Positions 25,244 to 32,361 of a stretch of 64,000 nucleotides of DNA are shown here, in pieces. Positions within the stretch are counted from its first letter, which is position 1. Every line of letters starts with the position of its first letter. The notes under the pieces were generated by a model. It saw nothing but the letters and a program-made list of their open reading frames with translations, ran no database searches and was not told the DNA's origin. Source of the stretch: JADGGV01 sp035715725 (GTDB lineage Bacteria > Gemmatimonadota > Gemmatimonadetes > Longimicrobiales > RSA9); contig DASTKT010000058.1 in NCBI GenBank assembly GCA_035715725.1, positions 1-64,000 on the forward strand. The letters are read 5' to 3'. The position numbers were made by a program, and so were the translations under genes.

Positions 25244-26686
25244 TCACGCCTCCGCGGGCGAGTGTTCGAACGCGTCCAGGATGCGGTGCACGTCGTCGGC
25301 GCGCGTGCGGAAGTTCATGATGCACAGGCGCAGCGCGTACGCGCCGCGGATGCGCGTCGAGGAGACCATGGCCAGGCCGCTGTCGACGACGCGGCGGAGC
25401 AACGCGGCGTTCACGCGCTCGAGCCGCGCCTCGTCGTCCATCCCGCGCGGGTGCCGCCGGAACGCGACGACGCCGAGCATGGCGGGCGAGAGCAGCTCCA
25501 GCTCCGGCGAGGCGCGGATCCGCTGCTCCGCCTCCAGGGCGAGGTCGAGGCCGGTGTCGATGGCCTGGCGGAACGCCGGCACGCCGAAATGCTTGAGCGA
25601 GACCCAGACCTTGAGCGCGCGGGCCATGCGCGAGAGCTGGATCCCGCGCTCGCCGAAGTTGACCTCCGCCGCTTCGCCCGCCACGGCCGTGTCCTGGAGG
25701 TAGTGCGGCATGACCCGGAACGCCTCGCGCAGCAGCCGGCCCTCGCGCACGAGGAGGCAGCCGGCCTCGTACGACTGGAACAGCCACTTGTGCGGGTCGA
25801 GCGTGACGGAATCGGCCCGGCCGATGCCGTCCAGCCAGGCCCGGCCGCGCTCCGTCAGCACCGCGAAGCCGCCGTACGCGGCGTCCACGTGCAGCCAGAG
25901 CCCGCGTCCGGCGCACACGTCGGCGACCCTGCCCAGCGGGTCGATGGCGCCGGTGCTCGTGGCGCCCGCGTTCGCGACGACGAAGAAGGGGCGCAGCCCG
26001 GCGGCGGCATCCGCCTCCACCGCCGCCGCCAGCGACTCCGGGCGCAGCCGGAAGCTCTCGTCGGTCGGGAGCAGCCGGACCCGCTCGCGGGCGAAGCCGA
26101 GGACGGCGGCGGCCCGCTCCATCGACGAATGCACCTGATCCGACGCGTAGATGACCGCGTCGGGGTCCGGGCCACCGAGCCGCGCGTGCCGGGCGACGAC
26201 GAGCGCCGTCAGGTTCGCGGCCGAGCCGCCGCTCAGCAGCAGACCGGACGCGCCGGGCGGGAGGCCGAGCCATTCCCGGAACCAGTCCAGGACGATCAGC
26301 TCGACCTCGCTCGGGCCGGCCGATGCCAGCCACGTCCCCTGGAAGATGTTGAAGCCGGCGGCCAGGAAGTCCGCCAGGATGCTGGGCCAGGTGGGGGAGG
26401 TCGGGACGAAGGCGACGAAGCGCGGATGATCGATCCGGCCGGCGAACTCGAGGATGTCGCCGACGAGCTGGTCGAGGATCGCCTCGAACGGCTGCGGCGA
26501 GTCCGGCGGCCCCTGCCGCAGCCGCGCTTCCATCTCCGCGCGGCTCGCGGTCCGCAACGCCGGCTGCTCGTCCAGCGTGGCCAGGCGGCGCACGAGCACA
26601 TCCACCACCGCGTACCCCATGCGCCGCATGGCTTCGGGGTCGAGGTCCAGTGGGGAGCGCTCCCCGGAGGCCGGCGCCGCGCTCAC
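25244..26686 (-). CDS. Group II PLP-dependent decarboxylase (aromatic-L-amino-acid decarboxylase-like)
   Basis: A 480-residue fold-type I PLP enzyme of the DDC/tyrosine decarboxylase group. Features in order: FVPTSPTWPSILAD substrate region, LSGGSAANLTAL phosphate-binding loop, DQVHSSMERA, HVDAAYGG with the Asp that contacts the pyridine nitrogen, and DPHKW with the Schiff-base Lys300. It decarboxylates an amino acid, most likely aromatic. The GTG start (26686) overlaps the stop of a 49-codon gene as GTGA. Confidence 0.93.
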   Translation of the reverse strand: MSAAPASGERSPLDLDPEAMRRMGYAVVDVLVRRLATLDEQPALRTASRAEMEARLRQGPPDSPQPFEAILDQLVGDILEFAGRIDHPRFVAFVPTSPTWPSILADFLAAGFNIFQGTWLASAGPSEVELIVLDWFREWLGLPPGASGLLLSGGSAANLTALVVARHARLGGPDPDAVIYASDQVHSSMERAAAVLGFARERVRLLPTDESFRLRPESLAAAVEADAAAGLRPFFVVANAGATSTGAIDPLGRVADVCAGRGLWLHVDAAYGGFAVLTERGRAWLDGIGRADSVTLDPHKWLFQSYEAGCLLVREGRLLREAFRVMPHYLQDTAVAGEAAEVNFGERGIQLSRMARALKVWVSLKHFGVPAFRQAIDTGLDLALEAEQRIRASPELELLSPAMLGVVAFRRHPRGMDDEARLERVNAALLRRVVDSGLAMVSSTRIRGAYALRLCIMNFRTRADDVHRILDAFEHSPAEA

Positions 26687-26832
26687 GACTTCGACGGCGG
26701 GTGCGGGGGGCGCTTCCGCTCCGGCGGCGTGCGCTCCGGCTTCGGCGGCGGGGCCGGCGCTGGCCGGAACCCTTCCTTCACTCGCTTCAGGCGCACGATG
26801 CGCCGCGGATCGTTGCTGTAGCCTCGGGCCAT
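26683..26832 (-). CDS. 49-residue basic, proline-rich protein
   Basis: A short frame (ATG 26832) ending in a GTGA overlap with the decarboxylase start. The N-terminal half is basic (DPRRIVRLKRVKEGF); the C-terminal half is a Pro/Lys/Arg tail. There is no signal peptide or membrane helix and no recognised family. The exact overlap argues that it is translated and coupled to the decarboxylase. The ribosome binding site is weak. Confidence 0.5.
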   Translation of the reverse strand: MARGYSNDPRRIVRLKRVKEGFRPAPAPPPKPERTPPERKRPPHPPSKS

Positions 26833-26963
26833 GGCGGTCTCGGGGTCTCGGGGACGTGCTGCTCGCCCTCCCACTCCCGCAACCGCGCGCGAGGTTCCCG
26901 CCGGCACGAGGGGCGGGCGCGCGGGAGACGGGAACGGGAGCGGCCGGCCCCGCGCCGGATGCA

Positions 26964-26998
26964 CGACGCCCGCGGAGGCCGTCCCCCCGCGGGCGTCG
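26964..26998 (-). terminator. Terminator of the cold-shock gene
   Basis: A perfect 12-bp stem (26964-26975 with 26987-26998, CGACGCCCGCGG/CCGCGGGCGTCG), loop 11 nt, begins 21 bp past the stop of the cold-shock gene. No T tract. Confidence 0.6.
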
Positions 26999-27019
26999 CT
27001 GGCCTGCGCGGGCCGCCGA

Positions 27020-27400
27020 CTAGTAGCGGTTGCCGTACCCGCCACCGCCGCCGTAGCCACCCCCGCCACCGTAGCCGCCACCATACCCGCCGCCGCCGTT
27101 GCCATACCCGCCACGGCCGCCGCGGCCGCCCTGACCGCCGCCGCCCGGGCCACCCGGTCCGCCCTGCGGGCGCCGCGGCGGCTCCGCCGGCGGGTTCAGC
27201 CGGATGACGTTCGCGGCCTTCGGGCCCTTCGCCTCCTGGATCACGTCGAACTCGACTTCCTCGCCCTCGTAGAGGACCTTGAAGCCGCTCCCCTCGATCG
27301 CGCTGTAGTGCACGAAGACGTCCGGGCCGTCCGGACGCTGGAGAAAGCCGTAGCCCTTCTCCTGGGAGAACCACTTGACGGTGCCGTTGGTACGAGCCAT
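27020..27400 (-). CDS. cspA: Cold-shock-domain protein with glycine/tyrosine-rich tail
   Basis: A 126-residue protein. Residues 1-70 are a canonical cold-shock domain with RNP1 (KGYGFLQ) and RNP2 (VFVHYSAI), binding single-stranded RNA and DNA and melting hairpins. The remaining 55 residues are a low-complexity tail of Arg-Gly-Gly and YGGGG repeats ending GNRY, longer than in E. coli Csp proteins (70 aa) and reminiscent of RNA-chaperone or condensate-forming tails. GGAG lies about 7 nt before ATG 27400. A long leader with an intrinsic terminator precedes it, so autoregulation is plausible. Confidence 0.92.
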   Translation of the reverse strand: MARTNGTVKWFSQEKGYGFLQRPDGPDVFVHYSAIEGSGFKVLYEGEEVEFDVIQEAKGPKAANVIRLNPPAEPPRRPQGGPGGPGGGGQGGRGGRGGYGNGGGGYGGGYGGGGGYGGGGGYGNRY

Positions 27401-27509
27401 CGCCCTGCTCCTGGTATGGATGTTGGATCGGTGTGTCGGGGGGTGACGGAGCGATGTGCCGTACCCTCTGACCGGTTGGCCGCCGTTTACGCGCCGGCGG
27501 CGGGCGCCG

Positions 27510-27545
27510 AAAAAAAATGGACCCGCGCAGTGTGGCCGCAGGTCC
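27510..27545 (-). terminator. Intrinsic terminator/attenuator in the cold-shock leader
   Basis: On the minus strand a 9-bp stem (27537-27545 with 27519-27527, GGACCUGCG/CGCGGGUCC, one G-U pair) with a 9-nt loop is followed by A and eight U (27510-27517). It would end transcripts begun at 27613 after about 100 nt, 110 nt before the cold-shock ATG. Confidence 0.75.
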
Positions 27546-27620
27546 TACTTCCGACAGAGGTTGTCGTGGACGATAGTGCGGAGCCGCCCCCCCTCGGGCG
27601 AGGATGAACTGGCACCCGCC

Positions 27621-27650
27621 AAAATATTCGAGTCGCCTTGTGAAAGTCAA
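27621..27650 (-). promoter_or_regulatory. Promoter of the cold-shock leader
   Basis: Minus-strand TTGACT (27645-27650) and TATTTT (27621-27626) are separated by 18 bp. The predicted start near 27613 gives a leader of about 213 nt, a length seen in cold-shock mRNAs. Confidence 0.6.
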
Positions 27651-27705
27651 GCGGGATGCGGAGAAACGCGCCGCGGCGCGCCCGCTAGTGGACGGGCGCC
27701 GCCGA

Positions 27706-27734
27706 TTGACGCCGCCGGGCGCGCGCTGTACCCT
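27706..27734 (+). promoter_or_regulatory. Promoter for the 27788 gene and epimerase
   Basis: TTGACG (27706-27711), 17-bp spacer, TACCCT (27729-27734); predicted start near 27741, 47 nt before the ATG. Confidence 0.55.
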
Positions 27735-27787
27735 CCTACCGCCGACCGGCCGGGTGGCCGGTCCGAAGCCCCAGCGAGTGCGTATCC

Positions 27788-28123
27788 ATGGTCCCAGAGT
27801 CTTCCCGCGCCGGTGGCGCGCCCACGTATCGCTTCCGCGTGTCCGACGCGCTGGACGTGCCGCTCCGCGGCTGCCTGCTGCGCCTGAGGCTGTTGGAGGG
27901 ATCGCCGAAGGTCGGCGATCTCGCGCCGGGGCAGGAGATCCGACTGCGTGCACCGGACGGCGCCGAGCGGACGGTCCGCATCAAGGCGCTGTCCGTGACC
28001 GGCGGCGCGGTCACGCAGGAGCGGCTCGAGCGGAAGCGCGAGCTCGACATCGTCATCTCCGACGCCGACTGCCGCGCCGACGGCCGCGCGGTCGAGATCG
28101 GCTGGGAGGTCGTCGGCCGGTGA
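27788..28123 (+). CDS. Small beta-barrel protein resembling translation-factor domain 2
   Basis: A 111-residue protein without signal peptide. The pattern FRVSDALDVPLRGCLLRLRL...GDLAPGQEIRLRAPDG...RTVRIKALSVTGG matches the outline of the EF-Tu domain 2 barrel (F-x-V-x-D-x-F-x-I-x-G-R, then KVGD, then VxSI). No GTPase domain is attached. Such free domains occur in uncharacterised small proteins; the function is unknown. The stop overlaps the next start as GTGA, so it is translated with the epimerase. The fold is inferred from pattern only. Confidence 0.65.
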   Translation: MVPESSRAGGAPTYRFRVSDALDVPLRGCLLRLRLLEGSPKVGDLAPGQEIRLRAPDGAERTVRIKALSVTGGAVTQERLERKRELDIVISDADCRADGRAVEIGWEVVGR

Positions 28124-29145
28124 GCCAGGATCTGCGCGCCGGCGCAGATCTCCCGGCCGGGCTCGTCTTCCTGACGGGCGCGACCGGCTTCATCGGCTCG
28201 TGGCTGGCCCGGCGCCTGGCCGAGCGCGGCTGGCGGCTCCGCTGCCTGGTGCGGCAGAGCTCGCAGACGTCGGAGCTGGAGGCGCTCGGCGCCGAGCTGG
28301 TCCGTGCCGAGCTCACGGACGCCGCGGCGCTCACCGCCGCGATGGAGGGCGCCGACCTCGCCTACCACCTGGCCGCGCTCTACGATGTCGGCGTCGTCGA
28401 CGAGGCCGAGATGGAGCGGGTCAACGTCCAGGGCACCCGCGCCTTCCTCGACGCCGTCGCGCGGACGGGTGTGCCGCGGGCCGTCTACGTCTCCACCACC
28501 GTCGCGCTCGGTCCGGTGCCCCGTGGCTCGGGGGACGAGACGACGGTCCACTCCGGACGTCCCCGCTCCGCCTACGAGCGCACCAAGCTGGAGGCGCACC
28601 GGCTGGCCCGCGCGGCGCAGGCCCGCGGGCTCCCGCTGATCATCGCGTGTCCGGCGAACGTCTACGGCCCCGGTGACGATGGGCCGAACGGCCGGTTCAT
28701 CGCCGACCTGCTGAAGGGCCACCTCCCCGGCCTGCCGACGCGACCGTCGTGGTTCTCGTACGTGCACGTCGACGACGTCGCCGAGGGGCTCGTCCGCGTC
28801 GGCGAGCAGGGTGCGCCGGGCGCCATCTACGTGCTTTCCGGCGAGGACGCGTCGCTCAACGACTTCGCGCGCCGCGCCGCGGCGCTGGCGGGGAAGCGCG
28901 CGCCCCTGCTCCGCTTCCCGCCCGTGGCGATCCGCGCTACCGGGACCGTGCTGGATGCGATCTCCCGCGCGACGGGCTTCCGATTCCCGATCACGCGGGA
29001 GAACGCGGATACCGCCTCGGGGCTGAGGTGGCTGCACTCGCACGACAGGGCCACCGGTGAACTGGGCTGGACGCCGAGAGGGCTGGACGCCGGGCTTCCG
29101 GAGACGGTGTCGTGGTTCTTGCGGGGACGGCGCACGGACCGGTAG
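28120..29145 (+). CDS. NAD(P)-dependent epimerase/dehydratase (extended SDR, HpnA/DFR-like)
   Basis: A 341-residue protein; GTG 28120 lies in a GTGA overlap and has GGGAGG upstream. The Rossmann motif is GATGFIGSW (about residues 17-25), the catalytic Ser/Thr is in VYVSTTVALG and Tyr/Lys in SAYERTKLEA. Substrate-side motifs (CPANVYGPGDDG) resemble dihydroflavonol reductase-like and hopanoid-associated HpnA enzymes. It may act on an activated sugar or an isoprenoid-linked aldehyde. The PBP1A gene follows 11 bp later. Confidence 0.88.
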   Translation: MSQDLRAGADLPAGLVFLTGATGFIGSWLARRLAERGWRLRCLVRQSSQTSELEALGAELVRAELTDAAALTAAMEGADLAYHLAALYDVGVVDEAEMERVNVQGTRAFLDAVARTGVPRAVYVSTTVALGPVPRGSGDETTVHSGRPRSAYERTKLEAHRLARAAQARGLPLIIACPANVYGPGDDGPNGRFIADLLKGHLPGLPTRPSWFSYVHVDDVAEGLVRVGEQGAPGAIYVLSGEDASLNDFARRAAALAGKRAPLLRFPPVAIRATGTVLDAISRATGFRFPITRENADTASGLRWLHSHDRATGELGWTPRGLDAGLPETVSWFLRGRRTDR

Positions 29146-29156
29146 CGGCGAGCAGG

Positions 29157-31610
29157 ATGGACGAGCGGGACGTTCGCGCGGACACACCGAAGGCGGGTGG
29201 CGGGCCGGGCGCGCGCCTACGCGGGGCGGGCCGGCGGGGCGCCGCATGGCTCGGCCGTCACGCGCCCACACGGAAGCAGGCCCTGCTCGGCGCCATCGCC
29301 GCGGCGCTCCTGGTCGCGCTGCTCTGGCAGCGCTGCGGCATCTCCGGGTGCCCGAACGTGGCGCGGCTCAACTCGTACCAGCCGGGCAACGCCAGCATCC
29401 TCCTCGACCGGCGGGGCCGCCCCTTCGCCGACCTGGCGCCGGTCCGCCACGAAGTCGTTCCCCTCGAATCGCTTCCCGACTACGTCCCCGCCGCGTTCGT
29501 GGCCGTCGAAGACAAGCGCTTCTACCAGCACCATGGCGTGGACTGGCGGCGCGTCGTCGGCGCCGCGCTGGCCGACGTGAAGGCGGGCGGCTTCGTGCAG
29601 GGCTTCAGCACGATCACCATGCAGCTCGCACGCAACGTGTGGCACGACCGGCTGCCGGGCGAGCAGCGTACGCTGAAGCGGAAGATCCTGGAGGTGCGCG
29701 TCGCGCGGGACATCGAGCGGCATTTCACGAAGGAGCAGATCCTCGGGCTGTACCTGAACCAGATCAACTTCGGCGAGGGCGCCTACGGCATCGAGGCGGC
29801 GGCGCGGAACTACTTCGGCCGGTCCGCGCGGGAGCTGACGCTCGCGCAGGCGGCCACGCTGGCGGCGATCCCGAAGTCGCCGGTGATCTACAACCCGCGG
29901 CGGCGGCCGCGCCGCGCCCGGGCTCGGCGCGACCTGGTCCTGGCGATGATGGCGGAGCAGGGGCGGATCCCGCGGGAGAAGGCCTCGCGGGCGCGGCAGC
30001 TCGCCCTCGGCGTGCGGCGCGAGCCGCCCGTGCAGGACCGCGACCGCGACGTCGTCGCGCCGTACTTCGTCGACGAGGTCCGCCGGGTCCTCGAGGACCG
30101 GCTCGGGGACGACCTGTACGCCGCGCCGCTGAAGGTCTACACGACGCTGGACCGCTCGGCGCAGCAGGCGGCGGAGGTGGAGCTGACGCGGCAGATCCGG
30201 TCCGTGGAGAACGGGGCGTTCGGACGCCTCCACGGCGAGCGCTGCCAGGGCGCGCCCCGAGCGGCGAACGACACGGTCCCGGCCAACTGCCTCGAGGGCG
30301 CGGCCGTCGTGATGTCGGTGAGCACCGGCGATGTCGTCGCGCTGGTGGGCGGGCGCGACTACGACCGCTCGGCGTTCGACCGCGCGGTCCGAGCCGAGCG
30401 GCAGCCGGGGAGCGCGTTCAAGCCGTTCGTGTTCGCCGCGGCGCTCGCCGACGGCTACGCGCCGAGCCAGCACATCCTGGACACGCCGTTCCGGATGCAG
30501 CTCCCGGGCGGCGAGGTGTGGGAGCCGAAGAACTTCACGGGGACCTTCGAGGGCGAGGTCACGCTGCGGGAGGCGCTCGTCCGCTCGATCAACGTCCCGA
30601 CGATCCGGCTCGCCGCGGCCGTGGGGATGGACGCCGTGGCCCGCACGGCGCACCGCGCGGGGATCCGCTCGCCGATCCCGGGGCTGCCGTCGGTGGCCCT
30701 CGGCTCGGCGGCCGTGACGCCGCTGGAGCTGACCGCGGCCTACACCGCGTTCGCCGGGCTCGGCCGCGCCGTCGAGCCGCGCTTCGTGGTTCGCGTCGAG
30801 GATGCCGATGGCGACGTCGTCTGGCAGGACGGGGTCGACGGGCGGCGCGCGCTCTCGCCGGCCGTGGCGTATCTCGTGACCGACATGCTCGCGGACGCCG
30901 TGGACGACGGGACCGGCGTGCGCGTGCGCGAAGTGGGGATGACCGGGCCGGTGGCCGGCAAGACCGGGACTACGAACGACGGCACGGACGTCTGGTTCGC
31001 CGGCTACACGCCCGATTTCGCCGCCACCGTCTGGCTGGGGTTCGACATGCCCCGGCCGATCGTCGAGGATGCCAGCGGCGGCGAGCTGGCGGCGCCGGTC
31101 TGGGGGCGGATCCTGCGCCGCATCTACCGAAACCGCCGCCTGCCGCACGACTGGGCGAGGCCGCCGGACGTGGTGAGCGCGGCGGTCGATCCGCGCACCG
31201 GACGGATCCTGGCGGCCGGCTGCCACCCCGAGGTCGGAGCGGCGGCCACCGAGCTGTTCATCCAGGAGATGACCCCCGCGGAGTCGTGCCCGCGGGGCGG
31301 GGCGGGGAAGGAGCGGCCTGGCGTGCTGGCGCGCGCGCTCGGCTGGCTGCGCGGCGGGCTTCGCTCGACCCGCCACTGGATCGCCGCGCACTTCGGGCGC
31401 GAGGAGCCGCCGAGCCCGCCACATACGCGGGACCGCTACCTCGGCGCGCCACGGCTGCCCCCGGCCGACGAGCCGGCGTTCCCCCTCCCCGAGCCGCCGG
31501 ACACGTTCCGGATCCCGGACTTCGAGGAGAAACCCGTCGTGCCGCCCGTTCTGCCGGAGTCGCTTCCGATCCTGCCGGACACGACTCCGCCGCCGCCAGG
31601 GCCCGGCTAG
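29157..31610 (+). CDS. Penicillin-binding protein 1A-type bifunctional peptidoglycan synthase
   Basis: An 817-residue protein (ATG 29157). A basic cytoplasmic tail and one membrane helix (about 42-62) precede a GT51 transglycosylase domain with catalytic Glu118 (AFVAVEDKRFYQHHG) and FSTITMQLARN. The transpeptidase has the SxxK nucleophile Ser419 (PGSAFKPF), SxN in RSINVPTIRL and KTG in GKTGTTNDGTD. The C-terminal 160 residues are linker and Pro-rich tail. It polymerises and crosslinks peptidoglycan. A second copy of the same type lies at 37555. It ends just before a terminator stem. Confidence 0.95.
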   Translation: MDERDVRADTPKAGGGPGARLRGAGRRGAAWLGRHAPTRKQALLGAIAAALLVALLWQRCGISGCPNVARLNSYQPGNASILLDRRGRPFADLAPVRHEVVPLESLPDYVPAAFVAVEDKRFYQHHGVDWRRVVGAALADVKAGGFVQGFSTITMQLARNVWHDRLPGEQRTLKRKILEVRVARDIERHFTKEQILGLYLNQINFGEGAYGIEAAARNYFGRSARELTLAQAATLAAIPKSPVIYNPRRRPRRARARRDLVLAMMAEQGRIPREKASRARQLALGVRREPPVQDRDRDVVAPYFVDEVRRVLEDRLGDDLYAAPLKVYTTLDRSAQQAAEVELTRQIRSVENGAFGRLHGERCQGAPRAANDTVPANCLEGAAVVMSVSTGDVVALVGGRDYDRSAFDRAVRAERQPGSAFKPFVFAAALADGYAPSQHILDTPFRMQLPGGEVWEPKNFTGTFEGEVTLREALVRSINVPTIRLAAAVGMDAVARTAHRAGIRSPIPGLPSVALGSAAVTPLELTAAYTAFAGLGRAVEPRFVVRVEDADGDVVWQDGVDGRRALSPAVAYLVTDMLADAVDDGTGVRVREVGMTGPVAGKTGTTNDGTDVWFAGYTPDFAATVWLGFDMPRPIVEDASGGELAAPVWGRILRRIYRNRRLPHDWARPPDVVSAAVDPRTGRILAAGCHPEVGAAATELFIQEMTPAESCPRGGAGKERPGVLARALGWLRGGLRSTRHWIAAHFGREEPPSPPHTRDRYLGAPRLPPADEPAFPLPEPPDTFRIPDFEEKPVVPPVLPESLPILPDTTPPPPGPG

Positions 31611-31613
31611 GCC

Positions 31614-31653
31614 AAAAAACAACTGCCGCGCCGTCCTGGTTGGACGGCGCGGC
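31614..31653 (-). terminator. Intrinsic terminator ending the riboswitch transcript
   Basis: A perfect 12-bp stem (31625-31636 with 31642-31653, GCCGCGCCGTCC/GGACGGCGCGGC), 5-nt loop. Read on the minus strand it is followed by AGTTG and six T (31614-31619). On the + strand it is also a plausible stop for the PBP1A gene. Confidence 0.75.
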
Positions 31654-31670
31654 GTCGTTGGGCCGGGGGC

Positions 31671-31733
31671 GTGTCGCGTAGAGCGAGGCTGTTGCTACGC
31701 GGATTGCGCGGGGTTGCGAGTCCCGCGAGACAC
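31671..31733 (-). ncRNA. Structured non-coding segment (three-way junction)
   Basis: Two perfect 6-bp hairpins (31676-31681/31695-31700, loop 13; 31707-31712/31722-31727, loop 9) are enclosed by a 5-bp stem GTGTC/GACAC (31671-31675/31729-31733). The strand is inferred from the riboswitch-controlled transcript that would contain it. It superficially resembles part of a tRNA but lacks a T loop and anticodon arm. Confidence 0.4.
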
Positions 31734-31827
31734 TGCCGGAGAGGGGCCGCTATTGCAGCCCGATCGGTTGGGATCGGTGACGGGCGCGGACACCCCGGCG
31801 CGAAAACCTGTCGCCCTTGGCGATGGC

Positions 31828-31873
31828 AAAAAGCCGCCAGCCCCGGCCGGGATTCGACCGGTTCGCTGGCGGC
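31828..31873 (-). terminator. Expression-platform terminator of the GEMM riboswitch
   Basis: On the minus strand GCCGCCAGC (31865-31873) pairs with GCTGGCGGC (31833-31841), enclosing an inner CCGG/CCGG hairpin, then five T (31828-31832). Its 5' arm overlaps the 3' strand of the aptamer closing stem, so the two structures exclude each other. Confidence 0.75.
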
Positions 31874-31955
31874 TGGGCTGGCATGGCGGGGGATCCCGCT
31901 GTAGCTCCCTGGCTCTGCGTCCCTACCTTTCGGCAGGTTTGCTCTGGGCAGCGAA
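31862..31955 (-). promoter_or_regulatory. Cyclic-di-GMP-I (GEMM) type riboswitch, apparent ON switch
   Basis: Read on the minus strand, the segment has the conserved first-helix pattern of GEMM aptamers: GCAAACC, a short stem with GAAA tetraloop (TGCC-GAAA-GGTA), then GGGACGCAGAGCC (31911-31943). A second helical arm follows (GCGGG/CCCGC, near 31884-31898). A 7-bp closing stem TTCGCTG/CAGCGAA (31949-31955 with 31862-31868) completes a 94-nt element, a normal GEMM length. Closing-stem formation would block the following terminator, so ligand should turn transcription on. No protein gene lies downstream on this strand. Whether the ligand is c-di-GMP or cGAMP cannot be told. The second arm is less canonical than the first. 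Confidence 0.65.
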
Positions 31956-32070
31956 AGGGCACTTCATGTCACGGAAGCGTCGTCACTTCCGCGGCGGGGG
32001 GTAAGGCAAGCCACGTTCCCTATGCCGGCCGTCCACGGCACGACCATCGTAAGTGTCGGTTTTACTATCG

Positions 32071-32101
32071 ATTGAAAGAAGAACGCCCGCCGAGGCGGGC
32101 G
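32071..32101 (-). terminator. Intrinsic terminator of the paa operon
   Basis: Minus strand: 8-bp stem CGCCCGCC/GGCGGGCG (32094-32101 with 32084-32091) and a tight loop, followed by TTCTTCTTTC (32074-32083). It lies 43 bp past the last paa gene. Confidence 0.85.
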
Positions 32102-32143
32102 TGCCAGGTCCGCGAAAAAGCAGGAACTAAGTGATGGCCTCCG

Positions 32144-32359
32144 CTACTTTTTGCGGTCGGCCGCGGCCCCGGTCGGAGCGCCCCACTTGAACCACTCGAA
32201 GGCCGTCCGGCAGCGCCGGCACCAGTAGGTCGCGGTGGAGAGCTGACCGCCGAAGGCGGAGTGCAGCTCCGTCTCGGCGCCGTCGCAGAACGGGCACTCG
32301 ACGGTGTCCGGGAGGCCGAGCTCGCGCGCGGTCGGGCGGTTCGACGATCGGGCGTCCAC
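32144..32359 (-). CDS. Detached PaaD C-terminal zinc-ribbon protein
   Basis: A 71-residue protein starting at GTG 32359, 2 bp after paaC. It contains CPFC (residues 22-25) and CRRC (47-50) with SAFGGQLS between and FEWFKW after, which is the C-terminal zinc-ribbon half of PaaD (PaaJ) as found fused to the MIP18/DUF59 domain in other bacteria. Here the two halves are separate genes at opposite ends of the operon. It probably assists iron delivery or maturation of the PaaA di-iron oxygenase. Confidence 0.8.
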   Translation of the reverse strand: MDARSSNRPTARELGLPDTVECPFCDGAETELHSAFGGQLSTATYWCRRCRTAFEWFKWGAPTGAAADRKK

Positions 32360-32361
32360 GG

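Larger units (their letters stand above)
27401..27787. other. Divergent control region between the cold-shock gene and the 27788 gene (no gene)
   Basis: This 387-bp stretch has no protein-coding candidate. It holds a minus-strand promoter (27621-27650), a leader of about 210 nt with an intrinsic terminator (27510-27545), and a plus-strand promoter (27706-27734). The remaining sequence is AT-richer than average around 27605-27655. Confidence 0.7.
31611..32143. other. Gene-free region carrying a riboswitch and structured RNA
   Basis: No convincing protein-coding frame in 533 bp. From right to left on the minus strand it holds the paa operon terminator (32071-32101), a stretch with an inverted repeat CGGAAG/CTTCCG (31972-31991), a GEMM-type aptamer (31862-31955), its terminator (31828-31873), a structured non-coding stretch including a three-way junction (31671-31733) and a second terminator (31614-31653). 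The small frames crossing it (for example 31750-31962) run through the aptamer and the terminator and are not credible. Confidence 0.7.

Noticed and set aside
31671..31733. tRNA-like fold on the plus strand
   Set aside because: It has an acceptor-like stem and a T-arm-like hairpin, but the loop is GTTGCGAGT rather than TTCRANY, there is no anticodon arm, and it is only 63 nt.
31750..31962. Minus-strand frame of 70 codons
   Set aside because: It begins inside the GEMM aptamer and reads through the intrinsic terminator, so translation is implausible.
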